Positions 28,291-36,225 of a stretch of DNA of 64,000 bases are shown piece by piece. Below the pieces are notes generated by a model. The model saw nothing but the letters and a program-made list of their open reading frames with translations, did no database searches and was not told the DNA's origin. The first letter of the stretch is position 1. Each line of letters begins with the position of its first letter. The position numbers were made by a program, and so were the translations under genes. The stretch comes from Ochrobactrum sp. CM-21-5 (GTDB lineage: Bacteria > Pseudomonadota > Alphaproteobacteria > Rhizobiales > Rhizobiaceae), in the NCBI RefSeq assembly GCF_014253075.1, contig NZ_JACLZJ010000006.1:62001-126000 (forward strand), in the 5' to 3' direction.

Positions 28291-28355
28291 TTGCCTGAAA
28301 TAATTTGAGAGCAGTAGAAAACAGAAGTTCCGCCTGGAATGTATCACGGCACTGA

Positions 28356-28559
28356 TTTCCATGGAGGTCGCCGCGATACGAGGAAGCCGATAGGCACCAG
28401 CGCGCATTTATCGACAAGTTCATCGCACGGTCGCTGCGCGACAATATCGACATGCGTGCAGCAGCCCGAGAATACGGAATTATGCTTGTAGGCGTCACCG
28501 ACGCAAACGCTGTCGCTGGTACTTTCAATGCTCTGCCTGACAGCCGGGCACAGACATAA
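28356..28559 (+). pseudogene. Possible gene remnant between rpmE and yebC
   Basis: A plus-strand frame open from 28356 to the TAA at 28557-28559 encodes helix-like sequence (IARSLRDNIDMRAAAREYG) ending DSRAQT. It has no proper start codon and no ribosome site. The codon pattern looks coding, suggesting the C-terminal part of a decayed gene. The family was not recognised. Confidence 0.3.
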
Positions 28560-28587
28560 AAATCCCGGACTAAGCCGGGATTTTTAT
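28557..28587. terminator. Bidirectional terminator before yebC stop
   Basis: AAAAATCCCGG ACTAAG CCGGGATTTTT, symmetrical with A and T runs on both sides. It probably terminates yebC on the minus strand. Confidence 0.85.
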
Positions 28588-28655
28588 TCTTGCCCGACAG
28601 GTTGGAGCCCGTCGTATTACATGCGCCAACCCTTAATCGGATAAAGACCCTGAGC

Positions 28656-29402
28656 TTACGCGCTCAGCTTTTCCATGATCTCGTCGCTGACTTCGAAATT
28701 CGTATAGACGTTCTGAACGTCGTCATCGTCTTCCAGCGTGTTGAGAAGCTTGAGAACGGAACGCGCCTTGTCCTCATCCAACTCGGTATGGGTCTGCGGC
28801 TTCCAGATTGTCTTGATCGATTCGGCTTCACCGAGAGCCGCTTCAAGCGCCTTCGATACATCGCCGATATCTTCGAATGCGCAGAGGATGACATGCTCAT
28901 CCTCACCCGACTGCACATCCTCGGCACCAGCCTCGATTGCCGCTTCCATGACCGTGTCGGCATCGCTCACTTCGGCCTTATAGATGATTTCGCCGACACG
29001 ATCGAACATGAAGGAGACCGAACCGGTTTCACCCAACGCACCGCCCGACTTGGTGAAAGCGGCACGCACGTTGGAAGCGGTGCGGTTGCGGTTATCCGTC
29101 AGCGCTTCGACGATGACCGAAACACCGCCCGGACCGCGGCCCTCATAGCGCACTTCATCGTAGTTCTCGCCGTCATTGCCAGCGGCCTTCTTGATCGCAC
29201 GCTCGATATTGTCCTTCGGCATGGACTGTGCCTTGGCGTTCTGGATTGCCAGACGCAGGCGCGGGTTCATTGTTGGGTCAGGCAAACCCTGCTTGGCAGC
29301 GACGGTGATTTCGCGCCCGAGCTTGGAAAACATTTTCGACCGCACGGCGTCCTGACGCCCCTTGCGATGCATGATGTTCTTAAACTGTGAATGGCCAGCC
29401 AT
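28656..29402 (-). CDS. yebC: YebC/PmpR-family protein
   Basis: Has 248 residues from [18 protein letters not shown] (29402, AGGGG upstream); the frame extends to 29471 without support. It was long annotated as a DNA-binding regulator. Recent work on the family points to a role on the ribosome at proline-rich stalls. The family core NIERAIKKA and the GPGGV loop are present. Confidence 0.95.
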   Translation of the reverse strand: MAGHSQFKNIMHRKGRQDAVRSKMFSKLGREITVAAKQGLPDPTMNPRLRLAIQNAKAQSMPKDNIERAIKKAAGNDGENYDEVRYEGRGPGGVSVIVEALTDNRNRTASNVRAAFTKSGGALGETGSVSFMFDRVGEIIYKAEVSDADTVMEAAIEAGAEDVQSGEDEHVILCAFEDIGDVSKALEAALGEAESIKTIWKPQTHTELDEDKARSVLKLLNTLEDDDDVQNVYTNFEVSDEIMEKLSA

Positions 29403-29605
29403 GGCACCCCTGTTCTGTTCAAAAAGAAGCGCACGGAGGAAGCGACACGTATGAAGTGGAACAGACCGCAAATCCGGCCGCCGCGCTTTCCGTGCAGAAT
29501 GGCGGCGTTATAAGGAATTGAGCCGCATTCGTCCAGCAAAAGCACTGAAGCACATCATAACCTGTCAACAAAGGCAATACGGCTCGACCTGGCAGGCGAA
29601 GATGA

Positions 29606-29615
29606 TTATCTATAA
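29606..29615. promoter_or_regulatory. BioR box at the bioR promoter
   Basis: TTATCTATAA, an exact match to the BioR operator described in Agrobacterium and Brucella. It sits five bases before the ATG at 29620, suggesting autoregulation. Confidence 0.8.
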
Positions 29616-29619
29616 AATC

Positions 29620-30312
29620 ATGAATCAGCTCCCAAACAAGGCTCCGGGCGAAACCCCAAGAGAAACCATCGCCGTCCGCATCAGCCGCATCCTGGCGGAC
29701 CGCATCATCGCGGGCGAGATCGAACCCGGCACCAAACTTCGGCAGGACCATATTGCCGAAGAGTTCGCAACCAGCCACGTGCCGGTGCGCGAGGCGTTTC
29801 GTCGACTGGAGGCACAGGGCCTAGCAATTTCCGAGCCGCGTCGGGGTGTCCGCGTCGCCTCGTTCGAGATCGGCGAGATTCGCGAAATCGCCGAGATGCG
29901 CGCGGCCCTCGAAGTGCTGGCCCTGCGTCATGCAGCGTCGCATATCACACGCGCCACGCTGGATGCCGCCGAACAGGCCACGCTCGAAGGTGACAAATCG
30001 CGCGATGTCAGAAGCTGGGAGGCAGCAAACCGGCGCTTCCACCGGCTGATTCTCGAACCATGCAAAATGCCGCGCCTGCTGGCGGCTATCGATGATCTGC
30101 ACGCGGCAAGCGCACGCTTTCTATTCGCGACCTGGCGTTCGGAATGGGAAACGCGCACCGATCACGATCATCGCGCCATTCTGGCTGCGCTACGCCAGAA
30201 CGACGTAGAAAGCGCCGCCACCATTCTGGTCCGCCACGTACAATGGATCGGCCACCGCCCGGTCCGAACCGCCTCCGGCAAGACCCGCGATTCCTTCGCC
30301 ATCGTCGGCTAG
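29620..30312 (+). CDS. bioR: GntR-family biotin regulator BioR
   Basis: Has 230 residues: an N-terminal winged helix (LRQDHIAEEF..HVPVREAFRRLEAQG) and an FCD C-terminal domain. GntR/FCD regulators of this kind repress biotin synthesis and uptake genes in alphaproteobacteria. Assignment rests on the exact BioR box at the start and on bioY 580 bases downstream with similar boxes. The ATG at 29620 lies five bases after the operator, so the mRNA may be leaderless. ATG 29602 and 29518 are alternatives but place the box inside the gene. Confidence 0.82.
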   Translation: MNQLPNKAPGETPRETIAVRISRILADRIIAGEIEPGTKLRQDHIAEEFATSHVPVREAFRRLEAQGLAISEPRRGVRVASFEIGEIREIAEMRAALEVLALRHAASHITRATLDAAEQATLEGDKSRDVRSWEAANRRFHRLILEPCKMPRLLAAIDDLHAASARFLFATWRSEWETRTDHDHRAILAALRQNDVESAATILVRHVQWIGHRPVRTASGKTRDSFAIVG

Positions 30313-30767
30313 CTGTGAGCTTTCAGGAGGTTGTCCATTCGAAGCAGATTTAGGAAACTGGATTTACCACACCCCAGTTTCCAGGATCGCTCCGAATGAA
30401 CATCCATAAGAATGCCCGACTACGCCGTTGCGTCGAGAAGAAATGGCGGTCGAGGTTCTCGACGGCAGGCTGATGAAGGCGCGGGCTGCCAACAGCCCCG
30501 TCAAACGGACGAGGGCATTGTCGAACGGATACTCCATCTTCGCAGACAACGCCTGACCAGTAAGCACATCGCCATGGAAACCGGCGTTTCTCCCGCCACC
30601 GTCAGCCGCGTTCTCAGGCTAGCGAAACTGTCGCGGATGAAAGACACCGGTCTGATTCAATCGGATAGAAATGCACCCTCGCGCGCAAAACCAAAGGACA
30701 AAGCGACGCTATCTACCGTGATATCGCCCCGGTGACAAAACTCCTTCTTGGCTTCGTCAGTTATATT
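30313..30767. other. bioR-bioY gap, largely filled by an IS remnant
   Basis: Between bioR and the bioY promoter. It contains the IS481-family scar (30395-30735) and nothing else recognised. Confidence 0.5.
30395..30735 (+). pseudogene. IS481-family transposase, truncated and frameshifted
   Basis: It starts MNIHKNARL at 30395 as in IS481-family transposases, then shifts frame. MAVEVLDGRLMKA follows in a second frame. The helix-turn-helix part IVERILHLRRQRLTS..ETGVSPATVSRVL lies in a third (30412-30735). The DDE catalytic domain is absent. It is a decayed insertion between bioR and bioY. Confidence 0.82.
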
Positions 30768-30777
30768 TTATAGATTT
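30768..30777. promoter_or_regulatory. Possible BioR box 1 upstream of bioY
   Basis: TTATAGATTT, two mismatches from the reverse-complement BioR consensus TTATAGATAA, in an AT-rich stretch 116 bases before bioY. Confidence 0.4.
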
Positions 30778-30870
30778 TTTAGCCCGTGATTTTCTTTTTC
30801 CGAGCATTTTGGATTTACCTCTTGCCAAGTGCATATGTTCTCTGGAATTTAAATAGATCGAATCTCGATT

Positions 30871-30880
30871 TTATCTATAT
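30871..30880. promoter_or_regulatory. BioR box 2 upstream of bioY
   Basis: TTATCTATAT, one mismatch from TTATCTATAA, 12 bases before the bioY ATG and overlapping the probable -10 or leader. Confidence 0.7.
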
Positions 30881-30892
30881 TTTGAGGAAGCC

Positions 30893-31468
30893 ATGACGAC
30901 TATCACCCAAACGCGTTCGTCCTTCAGCCCGCTGAACCTGGAAACCCGCTCACCGGCGTTGCGTCTTGCCGCTGTCGCGTTCGGCACGCTGATACTCGCG
31001 ATTTCGTCGCAGATCGAAGTGCCCATGATCCCGGTTCCGATCACGCTGCAGACACTGGTCGTACCGCTGATCGGCGCGCTCTATGGCTGGCGCCTCGGCC
31101 TTGCCACGATTTTGGCCTGGCTCGGCGAAGCCATGATGGGCCTGCCGGTTCTGGCCGGCGGCGCGGGTGGCATCGCGCATTTTGCAGGTCCGACAGCTGG
31201 CTATCTTGTGTCCTTTCCGATCATCGCCGCTCTGACGGGCTATCTGGCTGAACGGGGCTGGAACGGAAGTCGCGTCGCGCTTGCCTTCGTCTCTTTCATC
31301 GCCGCAAATCTGCTCTGCCTGGCAATTGGCGCATTGTGGCTCTCCAGCTTGATCGGCATTGAAAAGGCCGTGGCTTTCGGCGTGACGCCATTCCTCGTCG
31401 GTGGCCTCATCAAGTCAGCTCTCGGCGCAGCAATTCTCAAGGCGGCTGCACGCGACGGCAAAGCCTGA
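30893..31468 (+). CDS. bioY: Biotin transporter BioY (ECF S-component)
   Basis: Has 191 residues with six hydrophobic segments. The BioY signatures GALYGWRLG and GGIAHFAGPTAGYL are present. It is preceded by GAGGAAGCC. No EcfA/T genes are beside it, so it acts alone or with a shared energizing module. BioR boxes predict repression when biotin is plentiful. The DUF1284 gene follows nine bases later. Confidence 0.95.
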   Translation: MTTITQTRSSFSPLNLETRSPALRLAAVAFGTLILAISSQIEVPMIPVPITLQTLVVPLIGALYGWRLGLATILAWLGEAMMGLPVLAGGAGGIAHFAGPTAGYLVSFPIIAALTGYLAERGWNGSRVALAFVSFIAANLLCLAIGALWLSSLIGIEKAVAFGVTPFLVGGLIKSALGAAILKAAARDGKA

Positions 31469-31477
31469 TCTATCCGC

Positions 31478-31918
31478 ATGACGGTACGCCTGCGCGGCCA
31501 TCATCTTCTTTGCATGCTGACCTATATCGGTAAAGGCTACAGCCCGGCGTTCGTTGAAAATTACGACGCGATCGCCGGGCGGCTGTCGGAAGGCGAGGAT
31601 ATCGTCCTCGTCAACGGACCGGACGACATCTGCGAACCGCTGCTTTGCGATGGTGATTGCCACTGTTTCGAGCAAAGCGTCGTTCGGCGCGACGAAGCGG
31701 CGCTCGAGGCAGTGGGCGCTCTGCTCGATATTTCCCTCAAGACAGACGCCACCTTCGATCTTGATGCGGAACGCCTTGCGAGAATGCGTACCGCTTTCGC
31801 GAACGGAACGCTCCGCGGGGCCTGTGAGCATTGCGAATGGTCGCAGCTTTGCACCCGCATCGCCGTGACCGAGGCCTACGACGATGTGACAATAAACATG
31901 CCGCCCGTTTCAGCTTGA
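31478..31918 (+). CDS. DUF1284 Cys-rich protein in the bioY operon
   Basis: Has 146 residues with eight Cys at about 12, 52, 57, 61, 63, 116, 119 and 125, and a HH pair at 8-9. The clusters CEPLLCDGDCHC and CEHCEWSQLC suggest a metal or Fe-S site. It starts nine bases after bioY, so it is very probably co-transcribed. No function is established; a link to biotin is inferred from operon position only. The stop lies in a strong bidirectional hairpin. Confidence 0.85.
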   Translation: MTVRLRGHHLLCMLTYIGKGYSPAFVENYDAIAGRLSEGEDIVLVNGPDDICEPLLCDGDCHCFEQSVVRRDEAALEAVGALLDISLKTDATFDLDAERLARMRTAFANGTLRGACEHCEWSQLCTRIAVTEAYDDVTINMPPVSA

Positions 31919-31936
31919 AACGGGCGGCATTTCCTG
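31898..31936. terminator. Bidirectional terminator between DUF1284 and terC
   Basis: ATGCCGCCCGTTTCA GCT TGAAACGGGCGGCAT stem followed by TTCC, overlapping the DUF1284 stop. Confidence 0.8.
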
Positions 31937-31942
31937 GCCGGC

Positions 31943-32689
31943 CTATTGCTGGCTCTTGTGCTTTCGCCGGGCCAGCATATTAAGCCCCTCGACCAACGCC
32001 GAGAAGCCCATTGCGGCATAGATATAGCCCTTCGGCACATGGTAGCCGAAACCGTCCGCGATCAGCGTCATGCCGATCATCAGGAGGAAGCCCAGCGCCA
32101 GCATGACGATGGTCGGATTGGCGGCGATGAAACGCGACAGCGGATCGGCAGCAAGCAGCATGACTGTTACGGCAGACAGAACGGCAATGACCATGATGGC
32201 AATCTCATCGGTCATGCCGACAGCGGTAATGATCGAATCGACCGAGAAAACAAGGTCGAGGATCAGGATCTGCGCGACAGCCGCACCCATGGTCAGCTCG
32301 GCCACCTTCCCGCCGATATTTTCCTTGCCGTCAGCGGGATCGACTGTGTGATGGATTTCCTTGGTCGCTTTCCAGACGAGAAAGAGGCCGCCCGCAATCA
32401 GAATGATGTCGCGCCAGGAGAAACCGTGACCGAAAGCCTCGAAAATCGGCTCTTTCAATTGCACGATGATGGAGATGGTGAACAGCAGCGCCAGACGCAG
32501 AATAAGCGCGGCACCAATGCCGATGCGCCGCGCGCGTGATTGCAGCGCTGCGGGCAGTTTGTTGGTGAGAATGGATATGAAGATGAGATTATCGATGCCG
32601 AGGACGATTTCCATCGTCACCAACGTAATGAGTGCGGCCCATCCAGCCGGACTCGAAAGAAAGCCCAGATGCTCGGCAATGAACTCCAT
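31943..32689 (-). CDS. TerC-family integral membrane protein
   Basis: Has 248 residues with about seven membrane segments. The TerC motifs [13 protein letters not shown] and [14 protein letters not shown] carry the paired acidic residues. TerC proteins are linked to metal (Mn) export or loading of exported metalloenzymes. No tellurite-resistance neighbours are present, and no yybP-ykoY riboswitch was recognised in the short upstream gap. Confidence 0.92.
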   Translation of the reverse strand: MEFIAEHLGFLSSPAGWAALITLVTMEIVLGIDNLIFISILTNKLPAALQSRARRIGIGAALILRLALLFTISIIVQLKEPIFEAFGHGFSWRDIILIAGGLFLVWKATKEIHHTVDPADGKENIGGKVAELTMGAAVAQILILDLVFSVDSIITAVGMTDEIAIMVIAVLSAVTVMLLAADPLSRFIAANPTIVMLALGFLLMIGMTLIADGFGYHVPKGYIYAAMGFSALVEGLNMLARRKHKSQQ

Positions 32690-32773
32690 AGAGTTTTATT
32701 CCCTTCCAAGAGAGTGTTGTCGGAAGGAGATAGGAACTCGAAGCCAGCTTTCAATTGCAAAGCCGCTAAAAAA

Positions 32774-33598
32774 TCAGCGCCAGAACTCAGGAATCGTTGT
32801 CTCAAGGCGCGGCCCGATACGCAAGGGGGCAGCCTTTTCCGCGAGGCCAGTCCTATCGGAAATCTCGATGCCGACACCGCAAACGGTAGCCGGACCGTTC
32901 GCCGCCTCGAAGCGACCCTTTGGCACTTTCGACAGAAAACGGTTGAGCGGCTCGTCCTTGTCCATGCCAAGCGAGGAATCGTAATCGCCGCACATGCCCG
33001 CATCGGACATATAGGCCGTGCCGCCGCGCAATATCTGGCAATCAGCTGTCGGCACATGGGTGTGTGTCCCCACAACAGCGCTGGCACGCCCATCGACGAA
33101 ATGACCAAAACACTGTTTCTCGCTCGTCGCCTCGGCATGAAAATCGAAGAAGGCGGCATCAGCCTGCTCGCCAAGCGGACAGGCTTCGAGAATTTTTTCA
33201 GCGGCGAGGAAAGGATCGTCGAGATCGGGATGCATGAACACGCGGCCCATAATGTTCGAGACCAGCACCCGCGCGCCATTCTTGGCGATATAAAGGCCCT
33301 CGCCCTTGCCTGCCGTTCCTTTCGGGAAATTGGCCGGGCGCAGGAAGCGATCTTCACGCTTTGAGAAATCCAGCGCCTCGCGCTGGTCCCAGACGTGATT
33401 GCCCGTAGTCACGACATCCGCGCCCGCGCGGATCGTGTCGTGAAAAATCTCTTCGGTAATGCCGAAGCCGCCAGCGGCGTTCTCGCCGTTGACGATCACG
33501 AAATCCAGCTTCAGATCGGAAATCAATCCCGGCAGTTTTTCATAAACCGCCGTGCGCCCCGACCGGCCCACCATGTCACCAAGAAAAAGCAATCTCAT
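32774..33598 (-). CDS. YmdB-family metallophosphoesterase
   Basis: Has 274 residues with the calcineurin-like metal motifs FLGDMVG, VNGENAAGG, TTGNHVWD, FHAEATSEK and VGTHTHVPTAD. Bacillus YmdB is a 2',3'-cyclic phosphodiesterase. It is 13 bases after the formyl-THF cyclo-ligase stop, so the two are transcribed together. Confidence 0.93.
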   Translation of the reverse strand: MRLLFLGDMVGRSGRTAVYEKLPGLISDLKLDFVIVNGENAAGGFGITEEIFHDTIRAGADVVTTGNHVWDQREALDFSKREDRFLRPANFPKGTAGKGEGLYIAKNGARVLVSNIMGRVFMHPDLDDPFLAAEKILEACPLGEQADAAFFDFHAEATSEKQCFGHFVDGRASAVVGTHTHVPTADCQILRGGTAYMSDAGMCGDYDSSLGMDKDEPLNRFLSKVPKGRFEAANGPATVCGVGIEISDRTGLAEKAAPLRIGPRLETTIPEFWR

Positions 33599-33611
33599 AA
33601 AACGGTCTTTA

Positions 33612-34208
33612 TCAGGCAGTCTTGAGCGAACGCAAGCCGCTCTCGGTCAAGATCTGGTCAAGAGCGATATCGTGAGGCTCATCGGGCACATGGTCGACTT
33701 CCTGACAATCGAAAGCCATGCCGATCAAAAGCGGCTGCAAACCGCGCTCGGCAAAGCGCGCCAGCGCACGGTCATAATGCCCCGCTCCATAACCAAGGCG
33801 ATGGCCGCGCCGGTCGAACCCCGCAAGCGGCATCAGCATGATCGCCGGATCGGCAAGAGCCGCACGCTCGTTCGGCCCCATGGTGCCGAAACCCGTCTGG
33901 ACCAGTTCGGCATTCGGCAGGAATTCACGGAACGCGATCGTCTCCTTGTCGAGCACCACCGGCAAGCAAAGCCGTGCACCCTTTGCGCGAAAAGCCGACA
34001 GCAATGGACGCGGATCGATTTCGGAACGGATCGGCCAGTAACCGGCAACCATTGCGTCTTTCGGCACATCCATCGCGGCTTCACCCATTTTTGCCGCCAT
34101 CAGTGAAGCTTCATAGTGATAACGGGGATCAAGCGCATCGCGCACCGACAGCACCTTACGTCGCAATGCCTGCTTTTGCTGACCGGGGTCGCATTCCGTC
34201 GCCGCCAT
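33612..34208 (-). CDS. 5-formyltetrahydrofolate cyclo-ligase
   Basis: Converts 5-formyl-THF to 5,10-methenyl-THF. It has 198 residues from MAATECDP (34208; AGAGG seven bases upstream), although the frame is open to 34256. The nucleotide-binding motif GYGAGHYDRALA and MPLAGFDRRGHRLG are present. It lies downstream of zapA and 6S RNA, the order conserved widely in proteobacteria. Confidence 0.95.
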   Translation of the reverse strand: MAATECDPGQQKQALRRKVLSVRDALDPRYHYEASLMAAKMGEAAMDVPKDAMVAGYWPIRSEIDPRPLLSAFRAKGARLCLPVVLDKETIAFREFLPNAELVQTGFGTMGPNERAALADPAIMLMPLAGFDRRGHRLGYGAGHYDRALARFAERGLQPLLIGMAFDCQEVDHVPDEPHDIALDQILTESGLRSLKTA

Positions 34209-34340
34209 CCTCAAACCTCTCCCGATGCCTAATCTTCCCGTGCAGTGGAACCGCAATGAGCCGATACGTCAAGTGACCCGTCAGATCGTACCTGCAATCT
34301 TCTCCGGACGATCCTGGATCACATTAAGAAATACCTTACC

Positions 34341-34601
34341 TCACAAGTCGCAGTAGAAATTGATTGATGTGGCGATGCGATGATATGTGATGGGTGTCAG
34401 GCGCGTATGGCCAATGGGCCCCGGCTCCGGACAGTAATTGCCGTTGGCAAGCTCCAGATAGAGACAGAAATCCCACGCCAGCAAGTGCCCGCCTCGTGAA
34501 ACAGCACCATGCTGGCGAGGATCCGAACAGCGATAATTGTCCAACCCACGCGGACATGCCGCCAGAGGTTTCACTGCGCGCAAGGATCCGAAAACTCTCA
34601 C
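34341..34601 (-). CDS. Doubtful Cys-containing ORF downstream of 6S RNA
   Basis: An 86-residue frame with a GTG start overlapping the stop of the 46-residue ORF (GTGA). It includes AWDFCLYLELANGNYC and GPIGHTRLTP with several Cys. Codon use is mixed and no family was recognised. It may be a remnant. Confidence 0.25.
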   Translation of the reverse strand: MRVFGSLRAVKPLAACPRGLDNYRCSDPRQHGAVSRGGHLLAWDFCLYLELANGNYCPEPGPIGHTRLTPITYHRIATSINFYCDL

Positions 34602-34738
34602 GCCCGGATCACGAAATAGAGCAATAGCCCGTATACGAACGTGGTCGGCAAGGCCGCGAACAGGCGCTTGATCGAATCGGGCGGTGTAGGATTTGGATAT
34701 TCATGAATGGTCGCACGGAAATATTGAAACACGCGCAT
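34598..34738 (-). CDS. Possible 46-residue membrane peptide
   Basis: ATG at 34738, ending FVIRA at 34598. The C-terminal half (LPTTFVYGLLLYFVI) is a plausible membrane segment. There is no clear ribosome site. It sits directly after the 3' side of 6S RNA and could be a readthrough product or non-coding. Confidence 0.3.
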   Translation of the reverse strand: MRVFQYFRATIHEYPNPTPPDSIKRLFAALPTTFVYGLLLYFVIRA

Positions 34739-34771
34739 ATTTACGAACAATTTGCTCGACGGATCAACCCG

Positions 34772-34932
34772 TTACATCGAAGGAAAAGCGGCGACCACGA
34801 CGACCGATGGTAGTGTTTGATCCCGGGAACCTACAAAGTAGGTGGGCGCCATATGCGAAAGCCCTCGGGCCCTCACAGGGACAGCTCCCTTAGAGATCAA
34901 TAAGGCCCCGGGGATGCTGTTACACCTGTCGG
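34772..34932 (-). ncRNA. ssrS: 6S RNA (SsrS)
   Basis: Lies between zapA and the formyl-THF cyclo-ligase gene on the same strand, the conserved ssrS position. The minus strand shows paired GC-rich arms, CCGGGGCC...GGCCC, and the hairpin CCCACCTACTTTGTAGG followed by TTCCCGGGATCAAAC. This is the sort of long bubble-bearing duplex expected for 6S. Ends are approximate. It binds the housekeeping RNA polymerase in stationary phase. Confidence 0.65.
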
Positions 34933-35034
34933 GAAGCGCAGTTCGCCGTTGACCAATATAGTACCTGACAAACGTCTGCGCCAGTGGCTTGCTAGGTTTC
35001 GCCGTGAAATCTTTTCGCGGCCCCTGGGCTGTAG

Positions 35035-35403
35035 TTACGAACTGGTGCGCGGCACGATGCGCGACGCCACATGTTCCAGGCGGGAAGCCACATCCGACAG
35101 CATGCCGGTAACGGCTTCGTCGTTCTTATCGGCGCGGCTCAGCGCTTCATCGCGCGAACGGCGCAGCGTTTCGGCTTCGTTTTCGAGGCCCTTGATGCGT
35201 TTCTGCATCTCGGACAGCTCGTCCATCACCATGATCCCGGCCATGACCGTCAGCCGCAGATCGCCGATTTCGCCGAATGACGATTTCAGATGGGTGACAT
35301 ATTGATCGAAACGATCGGCAAGACCGGAAAGATGTTCTTCCTGCCCCTCATCGCATGCCATGCGATAAGCCTTGCCATCGATGTTAACGGTTACGGTCGC
35401 TAT
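35035..35403 (-). CDS. zapA: Cell division protein ZapA with apparent ATA start codon
   Basis: FtsZ-ring-associated protein. From the ATA at 35401-35403 it gives 122 residues beginning (M)ATVTVNIDGKAYRMACDEG, the expected family N-terminus. A perfect AGGAGG (35409-35414) stands five bases upstream. The first ATG, at 35361, has no ribosome site and would remove the first beta strand. A coiled coil follows at about 60-105. The stop of the upstream DUF4164 gene overlaps the ribosome site (TAGGAGG), so the two are coupled. ATA is a very rare initiator; a base error is the other explanation. Confidence 0.85.
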   Translation of the reverse strand: MATVTVNIDGKAYRMACDEGQEEHLSGLADRFDQYVTHLKSSFGEIGDLRLTVMAGIMVMDELSEMQKRIKGLENEAETLRRSRDEALSRADKNDEAVTGMLSDVASRLEHVASRIVPRTSS

Positions 35404-35414
35404 GATAACCTCCT
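35401..35414 (-). promoter_or_regulatory. zapA ribosome-binding site and non-canonical ATA start
   Basis: AGGAGG, five-base spacer TTATC, then ATA GCG ACC. No ATG, GTG or TTG lies within the normal window. Confidence 0.75.
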
Positions 35415-35685
35415 ATCGATCCAGAACGGCGCGGATCGTCTCCATGGCCGTCACAAGGCGGCGGGATACCTCTCGGTTGGCGGCCTCCAGCCGTTCGGCG
35501 CGTGCTTCGGACTGATCGAGTTCCTGCGCAAGGCGGCTGCGATCCGCATTCATACGCTGCACCTCTTCCTCGGCCTCGACGAAATCGCCCTCCTTGTCCA
35601 GCCGCAGATCGACCGCTTCTTCAAGCGTATTGAGTGCCTTTTCCAGCCGTTCCAAGACTTGCCTGAGGGTTGCTTCGGGTGCCAT
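35413..35685 (-). CDS. DUF4164 coiled-coil protein
   Basis: Has 90 residues, nearly all coiled coil (LEKALNTLEEAVDLRL..RSRLAQELDQSEARAERLE). Small proteins of this family sit directly upstream of zapA in many Hyphomicrobiales. A division-linked role is inferred from this position. The TAG stop overlaps the zapA Shine-Dalgarno sequence. Confidence 0.85.
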   Translation of the reverse strand: MAPEATLRQVLERLEKALNTLEEAVDLRLDKEGDFVEAEEEVQRMNADRSRLAQELDQSEARAERLEAANREVSRRLVTAMETIRAVLDR

Positions 35686-36225
35686 CCATATCCTTTCCAG
35701 CGTCCGGCTCTGAAGTTTGCGCCCTTCGGATGCTGCGCCGGTAGCGAATTCCAGACCCTGAGGGACACTATCATCTTACTGAATCCGGTGTTTCAGGATG
35801 CGAAACTGACTTAGCGCGCGATACAGTGCAAGGCCCAGCAATTCAAATCCACCACACCAGCGCCACATCACAGACATCGAATCGCGCCTGCCGGACGAGC
35901 CTCTTCAAAAAAGAGTGTAATAATCACCCGCAAGATTAGCAACAAATGAGGGCTTCCCGCAGGCATTCATGCACCGTTATCGATGCAATAACGGCTTTTC
36001 GGTGATCTGTTTGAAGCCTTGCACACAACTCAATCGATTAGTTGCGGTCAGTTTGTTGCTCAAAAGCCATCGATTTATTGACTCCTCTTGTGCAGGTGTT
36101 ATGTGTCCCGGTGCCTTCTGGAGCATGATCTCGAAAAATGTGAAACGGTTTTCGGAAAGGATCGTGCTCAGGCAAATAACATCGCCGCAACCCCGTTAAC
36201 CTCCCATGGAAAGACGGCCGAGAAC
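35686..36225. other. Divergent intergenic region zapA operon / tkt
   Basis: About 540 bases with both promoters. It contains a palindromic repeat (36121-36169). No gene is supported. Confidence 0.45.
36121..36169. repeat. Dispersed palindrome GAGCATGATC...GATCGTGCTC
   Basis: Inverted ends at 36121-36130 and 36160-36169 with interior AATGTGAAACGGTTTTCGG. This is a repeat type common between genes in Rhizobiales. Confidence 0.75.

Noticed and set aside
31943-32689. Tellurite-resistance locus
   Set aside because: Only a TerC-family protein is present; no terZABDE genes are nearby.
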